Source of the DNA: Peptococcaceae bacterium BRH_c4a | GTDB taxonomy: Bacteria; Bacillota; Desulfotomaculia; Desulfotomaculales; Desulfocucumaceae | NCBI GenBank assembly: GCA_000961585.1 | Contig: LADN01000033.1 | Location: 1 to 64,000 of the forward strand | DNA: 64,000 bases | Direction of reading: 5' to 3' | Shown: positions 18,912 through 27,713 of the stretch, piece by piece | Layout of the letters: each line of letters starts with the position of its first letter | Numbering within the stretch: the stretch's first letter is position 1 | Notes under the pieces: generated by a model | The model's input: only the letters and a program-made list of their open reading frames with translations | What the model was told of the DNA's origin: nothing | Database searches by the model: none | Program-made: the position numbers and the translations under genes

Positions 18912-19124
18912 TTAATTTTTTTCCCATACACTTCTATCAGAGATATTACTCTGGACATTACACTTCCCTCCGGTTACCGTGATAAATTCCTGATTGCGCA
19001 GGTTCAGTGTTGCGCCGGCTATCACCGGATCCTGGGGCGCCATGGACCTGCCCATGCTACCCCTTAAGCAAAGGGTACCGCTGAAAGCACCGGGTAAAAT
19101 TCCAATCGCTGCCTTGCATATCAA
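18912..19124 (-). pseudogene. Short orphan ORF, possible gene fragment
   Basis: This 70-codon frame starts at a TTG overlapping the TGA of the upstream permease gene and has no clear ribosome site. The product (…LRGSMGRSMAPQDPVIAGATLN… VTGGKCNVQSN…) reads like the folded end of a larger protein rather than random sequence, but I cannot name the family. It is either a coupled small gene or a decayed fragment. Confidence 0.3.
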
Positions 19125-19846
19125 ATAATTCCGGTGCTTGTTATAAACAAATATGTCCCTGTAAATAAAAGAATCATATAGGTGATTGTCCGAAACATTT
19201 TTTGATTTATCCAGTTAAAAAGACGCTGTCCGAGAAAAATACCCAGAAGAACTATTGGTATGGATATAAGTGATGACATCCAGATGTTCTTGTTGGTACC
19301 ATCAAATACTATTTGCATAGCCAGACTGGCGGAATAAACAAAAACATAAAAAGCTAAAGTTGTACTCCTTAATGTTGCCTTATCGGTTTCACTTCCGGTA
19401 AAATATAACAGTAAAGGCGGACCAGGCATACCCAAACTGGTTGTCAACATACCTGATATCCCTCCTGATGATAAATCCCTCCCTTTTGTTTGATTTATCC
19501 TTAGTTTTAATAGCAACAAGAAAGTTAATGCCAGTATGGTTAAACTAATAACTATTTTTAAATATTCCACATTCAACTGTATATATATAAAAATACCTAT
19601 TGGCAGACCAATAATACTCCCCTTTAATAAGCTAATAAGACGGGTTTTATCAACTTCTTTCCCTATTTTTGCGATCATTAAAACAGAAATTAGAAGAGAA
19701 AGAATTATATTTATTTGTATGGCATCGTGAGCATCATAAATTAAAAGCAAAAACGGTGTGGCCATTATAGAAAAACCAAAACCTGTGCTTGCTTGTAGCA
19801 CTGAAGCTAAAAATACAATAATTCCGGTTAAAACCCAAATCTCCAT
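19121..19846 (-). CDS. TauE/SafE family permease (3 of 3)
   Basis: A 241-residue membrane protein starting directly in a helix (IWVLTGIIVFLASVLQASTGFGFSIM), with the second-half repeat GISGMLTTSLGMPGPPLLLYF. The TGFGFS and GMPGPP variants place it nearer the permease at 14963 than the GVGGGF type at 16568. It is more AT-rich than the flanking SLC13 gene. It is read leftward, away from the SLC13 gene. Substrate unknown. Confidence 0.85.
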   Translation of the reverse strand: MEIWVLTGIIVFLASVLQASTGFGFSIMATPFLLLIYDAHDAIQINIILSLLISVLMIAKIGKEVDKTRLISLLKGSIIGLPIGIFIYIQLNVEYLKIVISLTILALTFLLLLKLRINQTKGRDLSSGGISGMLTTSLGMPGPPLLLYFTGSETDKATLRSTTLAFYVFVYSASLAMQIVFDGTNKNIWMSSLISIPIVLLGIFLGQRLFNWINQKMFRTITYMILLFTGTYLFITSTGII

Positions 19847-19883
19847 ATAATTACCGCCGCTCCCATTTTAATACTTTCAAAAC

Positions 19884-20003
19884 TCAGGCGAAAATATGAT
19901 CTATGCCTGGGTACACTGTTGCCAAAATTTCGGCAGCGGGCACTGAAACCACCATTTTACCGATGTTCAGCGCCGCGCCGCCTTTTAAAAAAGAATTTCT
20001 GAT
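19884..20003 (-). pseudogene. Possible C-terminal gene fragment after the transporter stop
   Basis: Directly after the SLC13 gene the minus strand stays open for about 38 codons (…FLKGGAALNIGKMVVSVPAA… YPGIDHIFA, stop at 19884-19886) without a start codon or ribosome site. It looks protein-like. It may belong with the orphan frame at 18912-19124, as parts of one gene split by the permease; I cannot show this. Confidence 0.25.
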
Positions 20004-20007
20004 ATCT

Positions 20008-21444
20008 CTAGGTCCTGAAGTAAAACGCAAACTTAAACACGAACATTACAAGGTACCAAAAGATCCAGTTGGCCACCCAGGCTATGGCAAAGGCAATCAA
20101 ACCGTTGGTAAACATCCTCCTGATGTTGGCCCCGTACGCCACCACCACGGCAATGCCTCCCGAGGCAGAAACCACGGCGTAGCCCAGGCTTCCCATCAGC
20201 CCGACGGAATACGCCCATGGAATTGGAGACTGTCCAACCGCCTTCATGGTGGAAACGGCCATGGGCACAACCACAGCGTTGGCAGCCGTGTTGGTGGAAA
20301 ACTGGGTCATAAGGCCGGCCAGGCCTGTAAATCCGGCCAGAGCAATGGCCGGGCTGGCCGTGGCCAGGGGTGCCAGCCAGGAGCCCATTACCTTGGTGGC
20401 CCCGCTCATTTCCAAAATTGCCGCCAGGGCCACGGCGGTGGGCCACACCACAATGGCGGTGATGGGGAAGTGTTTTTTCACCATTTCCTCGCTAATTACT
20501 TTTTCCCCTTCTTTATTGGCGGGAATAAAGAACATTATTACGGCTATAAGCAGAAATACCGCGGCCGGCTCGATTTTAAAAGGCAATCCTTTGATAAACG
20601 GCTCCAGGAAGGCGATGCCAATGGCAACCAGGAATCCTATCAAAGACACCCACTCGCCTGTATTCATGGGCCCTAATTTCTTTAATTCTTCCCTGTACAC
20701 ATCCCTGCCGCCGGAAAAGGTCTGAACATCGTACTTCATGCCCCAGCGCAGGAAGGCCACTATAAATATGGCTGTGAAAAGGGTGGGCGGTATGGCCCTC
20801 ATGGCCCAGTCAATAAATGCTATGTTGTGCCCAACTTCCTTCCCCAGCAACTGGTAGACCACCAGGGCCTGACCGCCCCCCAGGGGTGTGCCGAAACCGC
20901 CGTGGGATGATCCCCAGGCCAGGGCAATCATTAAATTGGAGGCCGAAAGTGAATTCCACCGGGACTCCACGGTATCAAATCCTGATGCCATGAGGACCGA
21001 AGCGGCTATGGGCGCGAAAGCCACTGCCGTTATGGTGTCGGCAACCAAGCAGCTTACCAGGGTAGCCAGTACAAACCAGATGGTAACCTGGTTCCTGGCA
21101 TTGTTTCCGGAAAACACCAAAACGTTCAGGGCCAGCCTCCGGGCCAGTCCCCAACGTATCCAGGCCGCCGATATAAAGCCGGTGGCCACTATCAGCAGTA
21201 TCAATTTGTCCACATAGGCCGATACCACCTTACCCAGCGGAAGCACGGGAAATAAAATGGCTCCCAGTATGGGCACCAAAATGGTGTAGTTGATGGGAAC
21301 TGCCCCACTGACCCAGTAATAAGCTATCCAGAATAAAATTCCAAAACCTACCCTTGCCTCCATGGGACCTAATATTGGCAGGGACAGGGCGATAAAGTAC
21401 AAAATTGGTCCAATTGCTATTTTCAGACCATTATTATTCCCCAA
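20008..21444 (-). CDS. SLC13/DASS-type sodium:anion symporter
   Basis: A 478-residue protein with about 11-12 hydrophobic segments, of the divalent anion:sodium symporter family that carries dicarboxylates, sulfate or related anions. The second half has the conserved STNT-type motif in MTQFSTNTAANAVVVPMA. The first-half counterpart is shifted to SLSASNLMIALAWGSSHGGFGTPLGGGQ, with an unusual GTPLGGGQ loop. A sulfotransferase gene lies 150 bp upstream on the same strand, which fits an organosulfur or dicarboxylate substrate but does not decide it. Confidence 0.85.
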   Translation of the reverse strand: MGNNNGLKIAIGPILYFIALSLPILGPMEARVGFGILFWIAYYWVSGAVPINYTILVPILGAILFPVLPLGKVVSAYVDKLILLIVATGFISAAWIRWGLARRLALNVLVFSGNNARNQVTIWFVLATLVSCLVADTITAVAFAPIAASVLMASGFDTVESRWNSLSASNLMIALAWGSSHGGFGTPLGGGQALVVYQLLGKEVGHNIAFIDWAMRAIPPTLFTAIFIVAFLRWGMKYDVQTFSGGRDVYREELKKLGPMNTGEWVSLIGFLVAIGIAFLEPFIKGLPFKIEPAAVFLLIAVIMFFIPANKEGEKVISEEMVKKHFPITAIVVWPTAVALAAILEMSGATKVMGSWLAPLATASPAIALAGFTGLAGLMTQFSTNTAANAVVVPMAVSTMKAVGQSPIPWAYSVGLMGSLGYAVVSASGGIAVVVAYGANIRRMFTNGLIAFAIAWVANWIFWYLVMFVFKFAFYFRT

Positions 21445-21481
21445 AGTATTAACCCCTTTCTTATAACAATAGGGTTTAAGG

Positions 21482-21558
21482 GAAAACCGGAGAATGGAGA
21501 AAGTTTTTAATATCTCCGGCTTCCCTGCATGACCTTCGGTTTAGGATTAACCGAAGGT
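21482..21558 (-). terminator. Two hairpins between sulfotransferase and transporter
   Basis: On the minus strand, ACCTTCGGTT pairs with AACCGAAGGT (21532-21558, perfect 10 bp). A second stem, CCGGAGA with TCTCCGG (about 21487-21520), follows and is trailed by TTTT. The second is a plausible terminator for the sulfotransferase mRNA, so the transporter may have its own promoter or be attenuated. Confidence 0.5.
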
Positions 21559-21594
21559 ATTATTTATTTTTAAGAGGAAGTACGTTTTATTATA

Positions 21595-22752
21595 TCAGAA
21601 CACTACACCTTTAGCAGTGTACTGTCTCTTGATACTGAAGTGTTCCTTCCACTGTTTCCAGGCGCGGTAGCCGATGATCAGTTCCTCGTTTGGGTCACCC
21701 GCCGGGAATACCCTGGGGGCGTCCGCCTCGCTCCAGATACCTTCGCGCTTTCTTGCCTCCCTTTGGTCCGCAATCCAGTCACGGTAGCTTTCAAACAGTA
21801 TGTGTCCGCCGGGAGCGTCCAACAGTGCGGCCCTGATTCTTCCGTCCCACTCGCGGTAGCGGTCTATGTCTTCCTGGGTTAATTCTATAGGATCAACATC
21901 GTTTTGGTATCCGGACTCCTCCAGTTCCTTACCGGCAACGGCCGCAAACACCCTCTGGTCCCTGATGCTTAAAAGCTGTTTGTGAATACCGATGTATCTG
22001 TCACTGGCAGCGTGTCCCAAGGGTTTATGATCTCTGGTGGTCCCCCGCTTTTGACCGATGTCGCCCTTCCAGAAATCCAGCATAATGGGATTAAATTCCT
22101 CACCCAGGAACCGGCAAACTTTGACCAATGTGGCCTCAGGCTGCCGTACCAGATCCTCGTACTTTATATCCAGCCACTGATCCGAGCTGAGTTTTTCCCT
22201 CCACGGTTTCACAGCGTTCTGGCAGAGCTTCCAGCTTTCTGCCGCGCAGAATATATTGGTGGGCCCAAAGGCTGATTCTATATAGTCCGAGCTGGCATCC
22301 CGGCCGTCCCGGACGATGAAAATAAACTGGGCGTTGGGAAAGCACTCTTTTATAGATTCTATAAAATACAGGTTGTGAGGTGTTTTCTGCCCCCAGCGGG
22401 GCTTATCGCCATTTTTGCGGGCGAACATTTCGTGCATGGCACAGTAAATACCGGCAAAACTACGTTCCTTTACTTCCATAAGCAGCTCATCCACTGCGGT
22501 CCGGGGGTTCAAATCCATCCCCCACAGGTGCCGGTTCAGTCCGAAAAGCATTTCATCGGCCAGGGTACGCAGATTTTCCTCTTTGTTCAAATCTCCGTAG
22601 GTATGCAAAAAGGGATAGAATCTGGGAAAAAGCCAGCCCACTTCCGGAACTCCAATACGGGGATGGGCGCCCAGCATGACCATGAGAAGTGTGGTGCCGG
22701 ATCTTTCGGCGCCAATTACAAATATTGGTTTTTCCTTTAAAACAATAGCCAT
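21595..22752 (-). CDS. PAPS-dependent sulfotransferase family protein
   Basis: This 385-residue cytosolic protein has the 5'-phosphosulfate-binding loop GAERSGTTLL near the N-terminus and the 3'-phosphate site FIVRDGRDASSD near residue 145, so it should move a sulfuryl group from PAPS to an acceptor. The C-terminal 100 residues (DRYREWDGRIR… RAWKQWKEHF) are less conserved. I chose ATG at 22752 because AGGAG lies 5 nt upstream. The acceptor is unknown. It is divergent from the LysR gene, whose product may regulate it. Confidence 0.88.
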   Translation of the reverse strand: MAIVLKEKPIFVIGAERSGTTLLMVMLGAHPRIGVPEVGWLFPRFYPFLHTYGDLNKEENLRTLADEMLFGLNRHLWGMDLNPRTAVDELLMEVKERSFAGIYCAMHEMFARKNGDKPRWGQKTPHNLYFIESIKECFPNAQFIFIVRDGRDASSDYIESAFGPTNIFCAAESWKLCQNAVKPWREKLSSDQWLDIKYEDLVRQPEATLVKVCRFLGEEFNPIMLDFWKGDIGQKRGTTRDHKPLGHAASDRYIGIHKQLLSIRDQRVFAAVAGKELEESGYQNDVDPIELTQEDIDRYREWDGRIRAALLDAPGGHILFESYRDWIADQREARKREGIWSEADAPRVFPAGDPNEELIIGYRAWKQWKEHFSIKRQYTAKGVVF

Positions 22753-23110
22753 TTTTTCTCCTTTCCTTCCTGTCAAGACATAGTATCTTAAAAACTCTCC
22801 GGGAAACCAGCCGCTTTACGACAATATACCCCGGCCTACACGCAAACTGTTCTCCTTACAACCCTCCCCTCTCTGGGATTGCGCTTTTTTTCACCATCCT
22901 TATTGCAGACATAACAGGGAAATCCCCTAACTCCACCGGGCAATATCAAATTGAAACCTGATCAATAATCAATTATAATTATAAATGATTTGTCAGATTA
23001 TCTGATCTTATCGTCATTTTTACTTTAACATGCAAAGTAATTATTAATCCAATTCCCTGTTGGTATGGATTAATAACTTTAGGGAATATGCTTTTAGGGG
23101 GGAACAACGG
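22753..23110. promoter_or_regulatory. Divergent promoter region, sulfotransferase and LysR
   Basis: This 360-bp spacer separates divergent genes. The part near 22960-23060 is AT-rich with partly dyad words (ATTATAATTATAAAT near 22974), the usual place for LysR-type sites. I see no ORF with a ribosome site. Confidence 0.4.
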
Positions 23111-24028
23111 ATGAACCTCGAGCGGCTCAAAATATTTCAGAAGGTGGCTGAACTGAGGAGTTTTACCGGGGCCGCGGAAAGCCTTTACATGACCCAGCCC
23201 TCCATTTCCAAGCATATAAAGGCACTGGAGGAATTCTACCACACGGCGCTCTTTGTCCGGACGGGACACGGAATAAACCTCACACCGGCCGGAGACAAGC
23301 TGCTGGTGTATGTGAACGAAATAGTCAATCTCTCCGAGGAGGCCCAGAACGCTCTCCAGGAGTTACGGGAGATTACCTCGGAAACACTGCATATAGGAAC
23401 CAGCATGACGGTGGGGGTTTATTTCCTGCCCGACATGCTGTCCAGTTTCAAAAAAGAATTCCCCAATATTAACGTTTCTGTCATCGTGAAGAACAGTGAG
23501 ATGGTCTCCGGGGAAATCGCCGCAGGAAAAGTTGACCTTGGGCTGGTGGGGGCGCTGATGAGCAACCCTCCGCTGATATACCTGCCTTTTTGTGCCGAGC
23601 GGCTGAAACTGATAGTGGGGTGCAATCATCCCTGGCTGCAGAACCCTCCCCAAGGCCCGGGCGATATTACCAAACAGTTGTTTCTATTGAGAGAAAAGGG
23701 ATCGGGCATGAGGCACATGCTGGAGAAAAAGCTGGAGGAATACAACCTGAACCTGGAAACGGTAATGGAGCTTTCCAACACCGAAATGATCATAAGGCTG
23801 GTGGAAACCGGAATGGGAGTATCAATCGTATCGGAATACGCCGTGGCCAGGGAGCTAAAACTGGGAACCATCAGGACACTGGATCTTCCCTTTATGGAAA
23901 TAAAAAGATTTTTCTACATGGTATACAGCCGTGAAATCCCCCCTTCCCCCGCCCTGAAAGCCTTTGTTCACTTTATTGAAAAGGGTTATACCGTTAACCC
24001 GGAAATATGTGGGGATGCTGGTTCATAA
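23111..24028 (+). CDS. LysR-family transcriptional regulator
   Basis: A 305-residue regulator. The N-terminal winged helix (LKIFQKVAELRSFTGAAESLYMTQPSISKHIKALE) is the classic LysR HTH, followed by a linker helix and a periplasmic-binding-like effector domain from about residue 90 (LHIGTSMTVGVYFLPDML). ATG at 23111 is preceded by GGGGGG at 8 nt. It is divergent from the sulfotransferase and overlaps the asparaginase-like gene. Its subtype resembles CysB/CysL-like regulators of sulfur genes only loosely. Confidence 0.92.
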   Translation: MNLERLKIFQKVAELRSFTGAAESLYMTQPSISKHIKALEEFYHTALFVRTGHGINLTPAGDKLLVYVNEIVNLSEEAQNALQELREITSETLHIGTSMTVGVYFLPDMLSSFKKEFPNINVSVIVKNSEMVSGEIAAGKVDLGLVGALMSNPPLIYLPFCAERLKLIVGCNHPWLQNPPQGPGDITKQLFLLREKGSGMRHMLEKKLEEYNLNLETVMELSNTEMIIRLVETGMGVSIVSEYAVARELKLGTIRTLDLPFMEIKRFFYMVYSREIPPSPALKAFVHFIEKGYTVNPEICGDAGS

Positions 24029-24983
24029 ATCTGTTAATGATAAAAATGTGAATAAGATGAATGTTGTTATGGTGCACGGGGGTGTGGAAACCAGTTGCGC
24101 CCCCCATTACATTAAAGCTTTACGGGAATCCGCCCTGGCAGGATATAATGCCCTGGGACGGGGATTGGTGGACGCCGCCGAAGAGGCCGTCATGATTCTG
24201 GAAGACTGCCCTCTTTTTAATGCCGGCTATGGATCGGTGCTGAACATGGACGGAGAGGTGGAGATGGATGCCTCCGTAATGGACGGCGGTACCGGTAAAT
24301 TTGGAGCGGTGGCTGCCATCGGATGCGTTGCCCATCCCGTTTCAGTTGCCCGGAAGGTGCTGGAAGACACTCCCCATGTGCTCCTGGCAGGGGCGGGGGC
24401 CACAAAATTCGCCCGGTCCAAAGGTTTTCCGCAGATTAACTGCGTGGCCCCCGGAATGTTGGAAGCGTGGCAAAGGGCCACAGACAAAATGTCCCGGGGA
24501 ATACTGCCAAATGCCAGCCTGTTCACCGGCCTGCCCGAGGAAAATGGGATTGCTGCCTGTGATACCGTAGGTTGCGTGGTAGCCCACAATGGACAAACAG
24601 CGGCCGCATCCTCCACCGGCGGTTCCTTTTTAAAGCTGCCCGGCAGGGTTGGTGACACACCATTAATAGGGGGAGGCATATTTGCATCCGGCAGGTGCGC
24701 GGTGGTATGCACCGGACTGGGGGAGGCCTTCATGGAAACGCTGACAGCAGCCTACGTTGATTCCCTGCTGGCCCGGGGAATACACCCCCAGGAGGCTGCG
24801 GAAAAGGCCATAGAAAGGTTAAACGAAAAGAGAGGGGCGCCCGGAGGGATACTGGTGGCCGACAGCCAGAACCGCTACGGGGCAGCCCACAACACCCGGT
24901 CCTTCCCGGTGGCTGTGGTGCTGGGAGGCAGCCTGGCGGAAGATTTCAGCCCCCGGAAAATAGCGGTAAGCGATAGGCGATAA
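24015..24983 (+). CDS. Isoaspartyl peptidase/L-asparaginase (Ntn hydrolase)
   Basis: About 322 residues, of the plant-type asparaginase/isoaspartyl dipeptidase family that self-cleaves to expose a nucleophilic Thr. The processing site is seen in ACDTVGCVVAHNG, followed by AAASSTGG and the substrate loops GDTPLIGGGIFA and CTGLGEAF. The N-terminus VMVHGG matches the family start. ATG at 24015 overlaps the LysR end by 14 nt and suggests coupling; ATG at 24057 is an alternative that starts closer to the family consensus. Neither has a strong ribosome site. Confidence 0.88.
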   Translation: MLVHKSVNDKNVNKMNVVMVHGGVETSCAPHYIKALRESALAGYNALGRGLVDAAEEAVMILEDCPLFNAGYGSVLNMDGEVEMDASVMDGGTGKFGAVAAIGCVAHPVSVARKVLEDTPHVLLAGAGATKFARSKGFPQINCVAPGMLEAWQRATDKMSRGILPNASLFTGLPEENGIAACDTVGCVVAHNGQTAAASSTGGSFLKLPGRVGDTPLIGGGIFASGRCAVVCTGLGEAFMETLTAAYVDSLLARGIHPQEAAEKAIERLNEKRGAPGGILVADSQNRYGAAHNTRSFPVAVVLGGSLAEDFSPRKIAVSDRR

Positions 24984-25013
24984 GCTTTTTTTGCGGTTAA
25001 AGAAGTTCAATTT

Positions 25014-25415
25014 TCGTTAAGGAAAGTATGCGCCATATTAAAGTATTAAAGCGCTAAATCACCAAAGCATTTTTATGCAGCCCAGAGTTTTTCCGGTGTC
25101 GCTCCTGGGTCACTTGAGGGTCGCAACATGGTCGCTAATGGGTAGGCGGAGCGATTTAAGTCCGGCCTGCATTACTTCCGACTGCAACTGTCTCTAAACT
25201 CGGTCGCCAACGGAATGCCGACCGCCTCCAACGCCGCGTCCTTGCGTCGATTCCGGCTTCCGGCTGCGTCCTGCAGCCGGCTCGGCATTCCGTAGGCTCG
25301 GTCGTTAAGAGACAGTAGCAGCCTCCGGCACATTCCGCACGGACTTAAATCACTCCCCCTCACTGCATGTCGCTGTGGGGTCGCTTGAGGGTCGCTTTTA
25401 AGGCAGCCTGTCACC
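25014..25415 (+). repeat. Dispersed repeat, copy A, interrupted by a fold-back insert
   Basis: The flanks 25014-25124 (TCGTTAAGGAAAGTAT…, AAAGCATTTTTATGCA, GCCCAGAGTTTTTCCGG) and 25378-25415 (TCGCTTGAGGGTCGC, TTTTAAGGCAG, CTGTCAC) match, in inverted orientation, the continuous copy at 59632-59760. The middle, about 250 bp, is absent from the other copy. No gene is visible in the element. Confidence 0.8.
25125..25377. mobile_element. MITE-like fold-back element inside repeat copy A
   Basis: The near-perfect terminal arms GGAGCGATTTAAGTCCG (25148-25164) and CGGACTTAAATCACTCC (25340-25356) face each other. Inner arms also pair: ACTGTCTCTAA with TTAAGAGACAGT, and CGGAATGCCGA with TCGGCATTCCG. 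The whole can fold into one long hairpin. Direct repeats of 18 bp (GGGTCACTTGAGGGTCGC at 25107 and GGGTCGCTTGAGGGTCGC at 25378) flank it. It encodes no protein. A non-autonomous insertion is inferred. Confidence 0.6.
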
Positions 25416-25452
25416 ATTCTGGATTCTGGCTTCTGGATTCTGGATTCCCAAG

Positions 25453-25473
25453 CGCCCGTCAGGGCGTTTTTTT
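25453..25473 (+). terminator. Rightward terminator before convergent yhaM
   Basis: CGCCC and GGGCG form a short GC stem followed by seven T residues. It faces rightward transcription from the asparaginase gene side and touches the stop codon of the convergent gene. Confidence 0.7.
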
Positions 25474-26428
25474 ATCTCAGAAAAATATACCTTTCCAAAG
25501 TCCGGTTCCATGGGGACCAGGATGAATTCTCCTCCACTTTATCGTCCAGCGCCTTTGAAAAGGCGTCAACCACTGTGTCCAGCATATCCAGTATATGTAT
25601 TACGGCGGCCTCCGGAAATTTTGGCTTTTTGGGAGACTGCCATTCGTAGAGCCCGTGATGGCTGGTAATGATGTGAAGTATCTTTAGCCTCAGGTCTCCC
25701 GGGAAGGCGTCTTCCCCTTCCAGACTGCCAATCCTCCTGTCCACCTCTCCCACACCGGTGACTATGTGGCCCAACAGCCGCCCTTCGTCGGTGAAATCAA
25801 TGTATCTGTCGCAACTGTATTCCTGTATCTTTCCAATGTCGTGAAGAATAGACCCGGTGACAAGAAGGTCGGTATCCAGCCTGGGGTAAAGCCTGGAGGC
25901 GGACACCGAGGCCCTGGCAACATTCAGGGTGTGCTCCAGTAGTCCCCCCAGGTATGCCTGGTGGTTGGCCTTTGCCGCCGGGATGGTGCAAAAATCAGCC
26001 ACCCACTTTTCATCCTCAAAGAAGCACAGCAGCAGTTTTCTAAGATGCCGGTTTTTTACCGAGTCAACCATTCCCCTTAGTTCAGCCAGCATTTCCCCTG
26101 TATCTCTGGGGGACGACGGCAAAAAATCCCTGGGATTATATTCATTTTCGGAACAAACCCGGTATGATGAAATATTTATCTGTATGGCTCCGTTGTATTC
26201 ATTGGCATTACCCTTTATTTCCAGCAAATCACCGGTATTGATCATAACAAAGGCGTCCTCGGCCTTCTCCCATATCTTTGCCTCCACCTGCCCTGTGCTG
26301 TCCCCCAGAAAAAGAGTCAAAAAGTGTCCGGGCTTGCCTTTGTACGGATTCAGCCTTTTTCCCTTGAGTATAAATTTTGACACAAATTTCATTCCACTTT
26401 TTATATCTGCAACATTAACCCTTGACAA
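25472..26428 (-). CDS. yhaM: YhaM-type 3'-5' exoribonuclease
   Basis: A 318-residue protein with an N-terminal OB-fold (LTLFLGDSTGQVEAKIW, about residues 35-80) and a C-terminal HD phosphohydrolase domain (HQAYLGGLLEHTLNVA, GSILHDIGK near 190, ITSHHG near 255). This is the YhaM/Cbf1 architecture of a Mn-dependent 3'-5' exonuclease acting on RNA and DNA ends. TTG at 26428 has GGAGG 7 nt upstream. It follows the radical SAM gene on the same strand by about 35 bp. Confidence 0.9.
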   Translation of the reverse strand: MSRVNVADIKSGMKFVSKFILKGKRLNPYKGKPGHFLTLFLGDSTGQVEAKIWEKAEDAFVMINTGDLLEIKGNANEYNGAIQINISSYRVCSENEYNPRDFLPSSPRDTGEMLAELRGMVDSVKNRHLRKLLLCFFEDEKWVADFCTIPAAKANHQAYLGGLLEHTLNVARASVSASRLYPRLDTDLLVTGSILHDIGKIQEYSCDRYIDFTDEGRLLGHIVTGVGEVDRRIGSLEGEDAFPGDLRLKILHIITSHHGLYEWQSPKKPKFPEAAVIHILDMLDTVVDAFSKALDDKVEENSSWSPWNRTLERYIFLR

Positions 26429-26463
26429 ATCGCTTCCTCCCCAAATTAAATAAAAAGCCTGAT

Positions 26464-27591
26464 TTATATCATATGGGCCCTCAGGGACGAGAGTGTTCCG
26501 TCCAGCTTACCCCCGGCCTCCAGACTCCGTACCAGGGCTTCCACCCTTTGATATCTCTGCGGGTCATTCATATGATCAAGACTCCTGTACTGCCCCCATC
26601 TCTTCCCCATCCGGAAATTAACCCTGTCCTTTTCCGGCATTGAAAGGTACCGATCCATTACTGAGATAATGTATTCCTTCTGTTCCGGCAGCTTCCCCTG
26701 CACCTCTTCCAGCAGGTTCAGCATGTGATCGCTGACCACCTGGCTGTCTATGCCCTCCAGTTTTTCAATCATCAGCCTTTCACCGGCCACTATCTCATCC
26801 TCGGTCTGCTCGGTAAACTCCCCGCATACAAGCTTATGGTACAGGGGAGTCTCCTCCGGTACAGCCAGGGTTCGCAGCCGTATGAAGTGAGGATTGATTT
26901 CATTTAGCACCCTGGCGGTTTCCAGAGGGTGTTCCTCAGACCACAGCCTGCCCCCCAGCCCCAGTAATACGTACTCGGAAAGAGAAATCCCGGCCTCCAC
27001 CACCCGCCTCCCGGCTTCAATGTGATCCCGAGAGGTTACCCCTTTTTGCATAAACCTCAGTACGGCGTCCGATCCCGATTCCATTCCCACATGAATTCTG
27101 TTAAGGCCGGCCCCGCCAATTTCCTCCAGTTCCTGCCTGCTTTTTCTCACCAGGGTTGCCGATCTGGCGTAGGAGGTTATCCTCTCCACCGTGGGCAGCT
27201 TTTCCTTTAAATACCGCAGTGCCTCCACCAGCTCCGCTGTTTTCATTACCAGCGAATTGGCGTCTTGTATAAAAACTGTCCTGCCGCCCCTGAAAGCCCA
27301 GGAGGCCACGTGTATGAAAAGGTGATTACCTTCCCGGTGTATGTCGGCCAGCACATCCCGTTTAATCTCACCGCCGAAGCCCATGCGGAAAGACCTCTCC
27401 CTGATTCGGTCCAGTATGTGGGAAACGGTGTCGACATCCCTTTTTATCTCCACCACTGTCCGGCGGGAAAAAGCTTCATCACTGTATGTGCCGCAGAACA
27501 AACATTTGTTCCACGGGCAGTTCCTGGTAAATCTTAAAAGAAGGCTTTCCGCCTCACTGGGAGGTCTTATGGGACCCTGTTCAAAAATCAC
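26464..27591 (-). CDS. Radical SAM protein of unknown substrate
   Basis: About 375 residues, with an unusually spaced Fe-S motif, RNCPWNKCLFC (C-x4-C-x2-C), near residue 25, typical of a subgroup with the PWNKCxFCG signature. The TIM-barrel strands follow: RITSYARSATL, GLNRIHVGMESGSDAVL, GISLSEYVLLGLGG. The C-terminal 100 residues form a helical extension. GTG at 27591 is preferred (GAGG 8 nt upstream). The neighbours are a nuclease and a phosphoesterase, which give little hint of the substrate. Confidence 0.85.
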   Translation of the reverse strand: MIFEQGPIRPPSEAESLLLRFTRNCPWNKCLFCGTYSDEAFSRRTVVEIKRDVDTVSHILDRIRERSFRMGFGGEIKRDVLADIHREGNHLFIHVASWAFRGGRTVFIQDANSLVMKTAELVEALRYLKEKLPTVERITSYARSATLVRKSRQELEEIGGAGLNRIHVGMESGSDAVLRFMQKGVTSRDHIEAGRRVVEAGISLSEYVLLGLGGRLWSEEHPLETARVLNEINPHFIRLRTLAVPEETPLYHKLVCGEFTEQTEDEIVAGERLMIEKLEGIDSQVVSDHMLNLLEEVQGKLPEQKEYIISVMDRYLSMPEKDRVNFRMGKRWGQYRSLDHMNDPQRYQRVEALVRSLEAGGKLDGTLSSLRAHMI

Positions 27592-27713
27592 CCGCAACAC
27601 CTCTTTTTATAACATCTCTGTCACCGGCGCAATGTGACCAATTACCGGTGGATCAAACTATTCAACAAAAACCTCTGAACTTCCTCCCTGAAAAAGGCAA
27701 GGCAATATTACTT

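Noticed and set aside
20008-20725. Plus-strand frames opposite the SLC13 gene, including a His/Gly-rich product
   Set aside because: Composition is typical of antisense reading of a membrane protein gene; no start signal.
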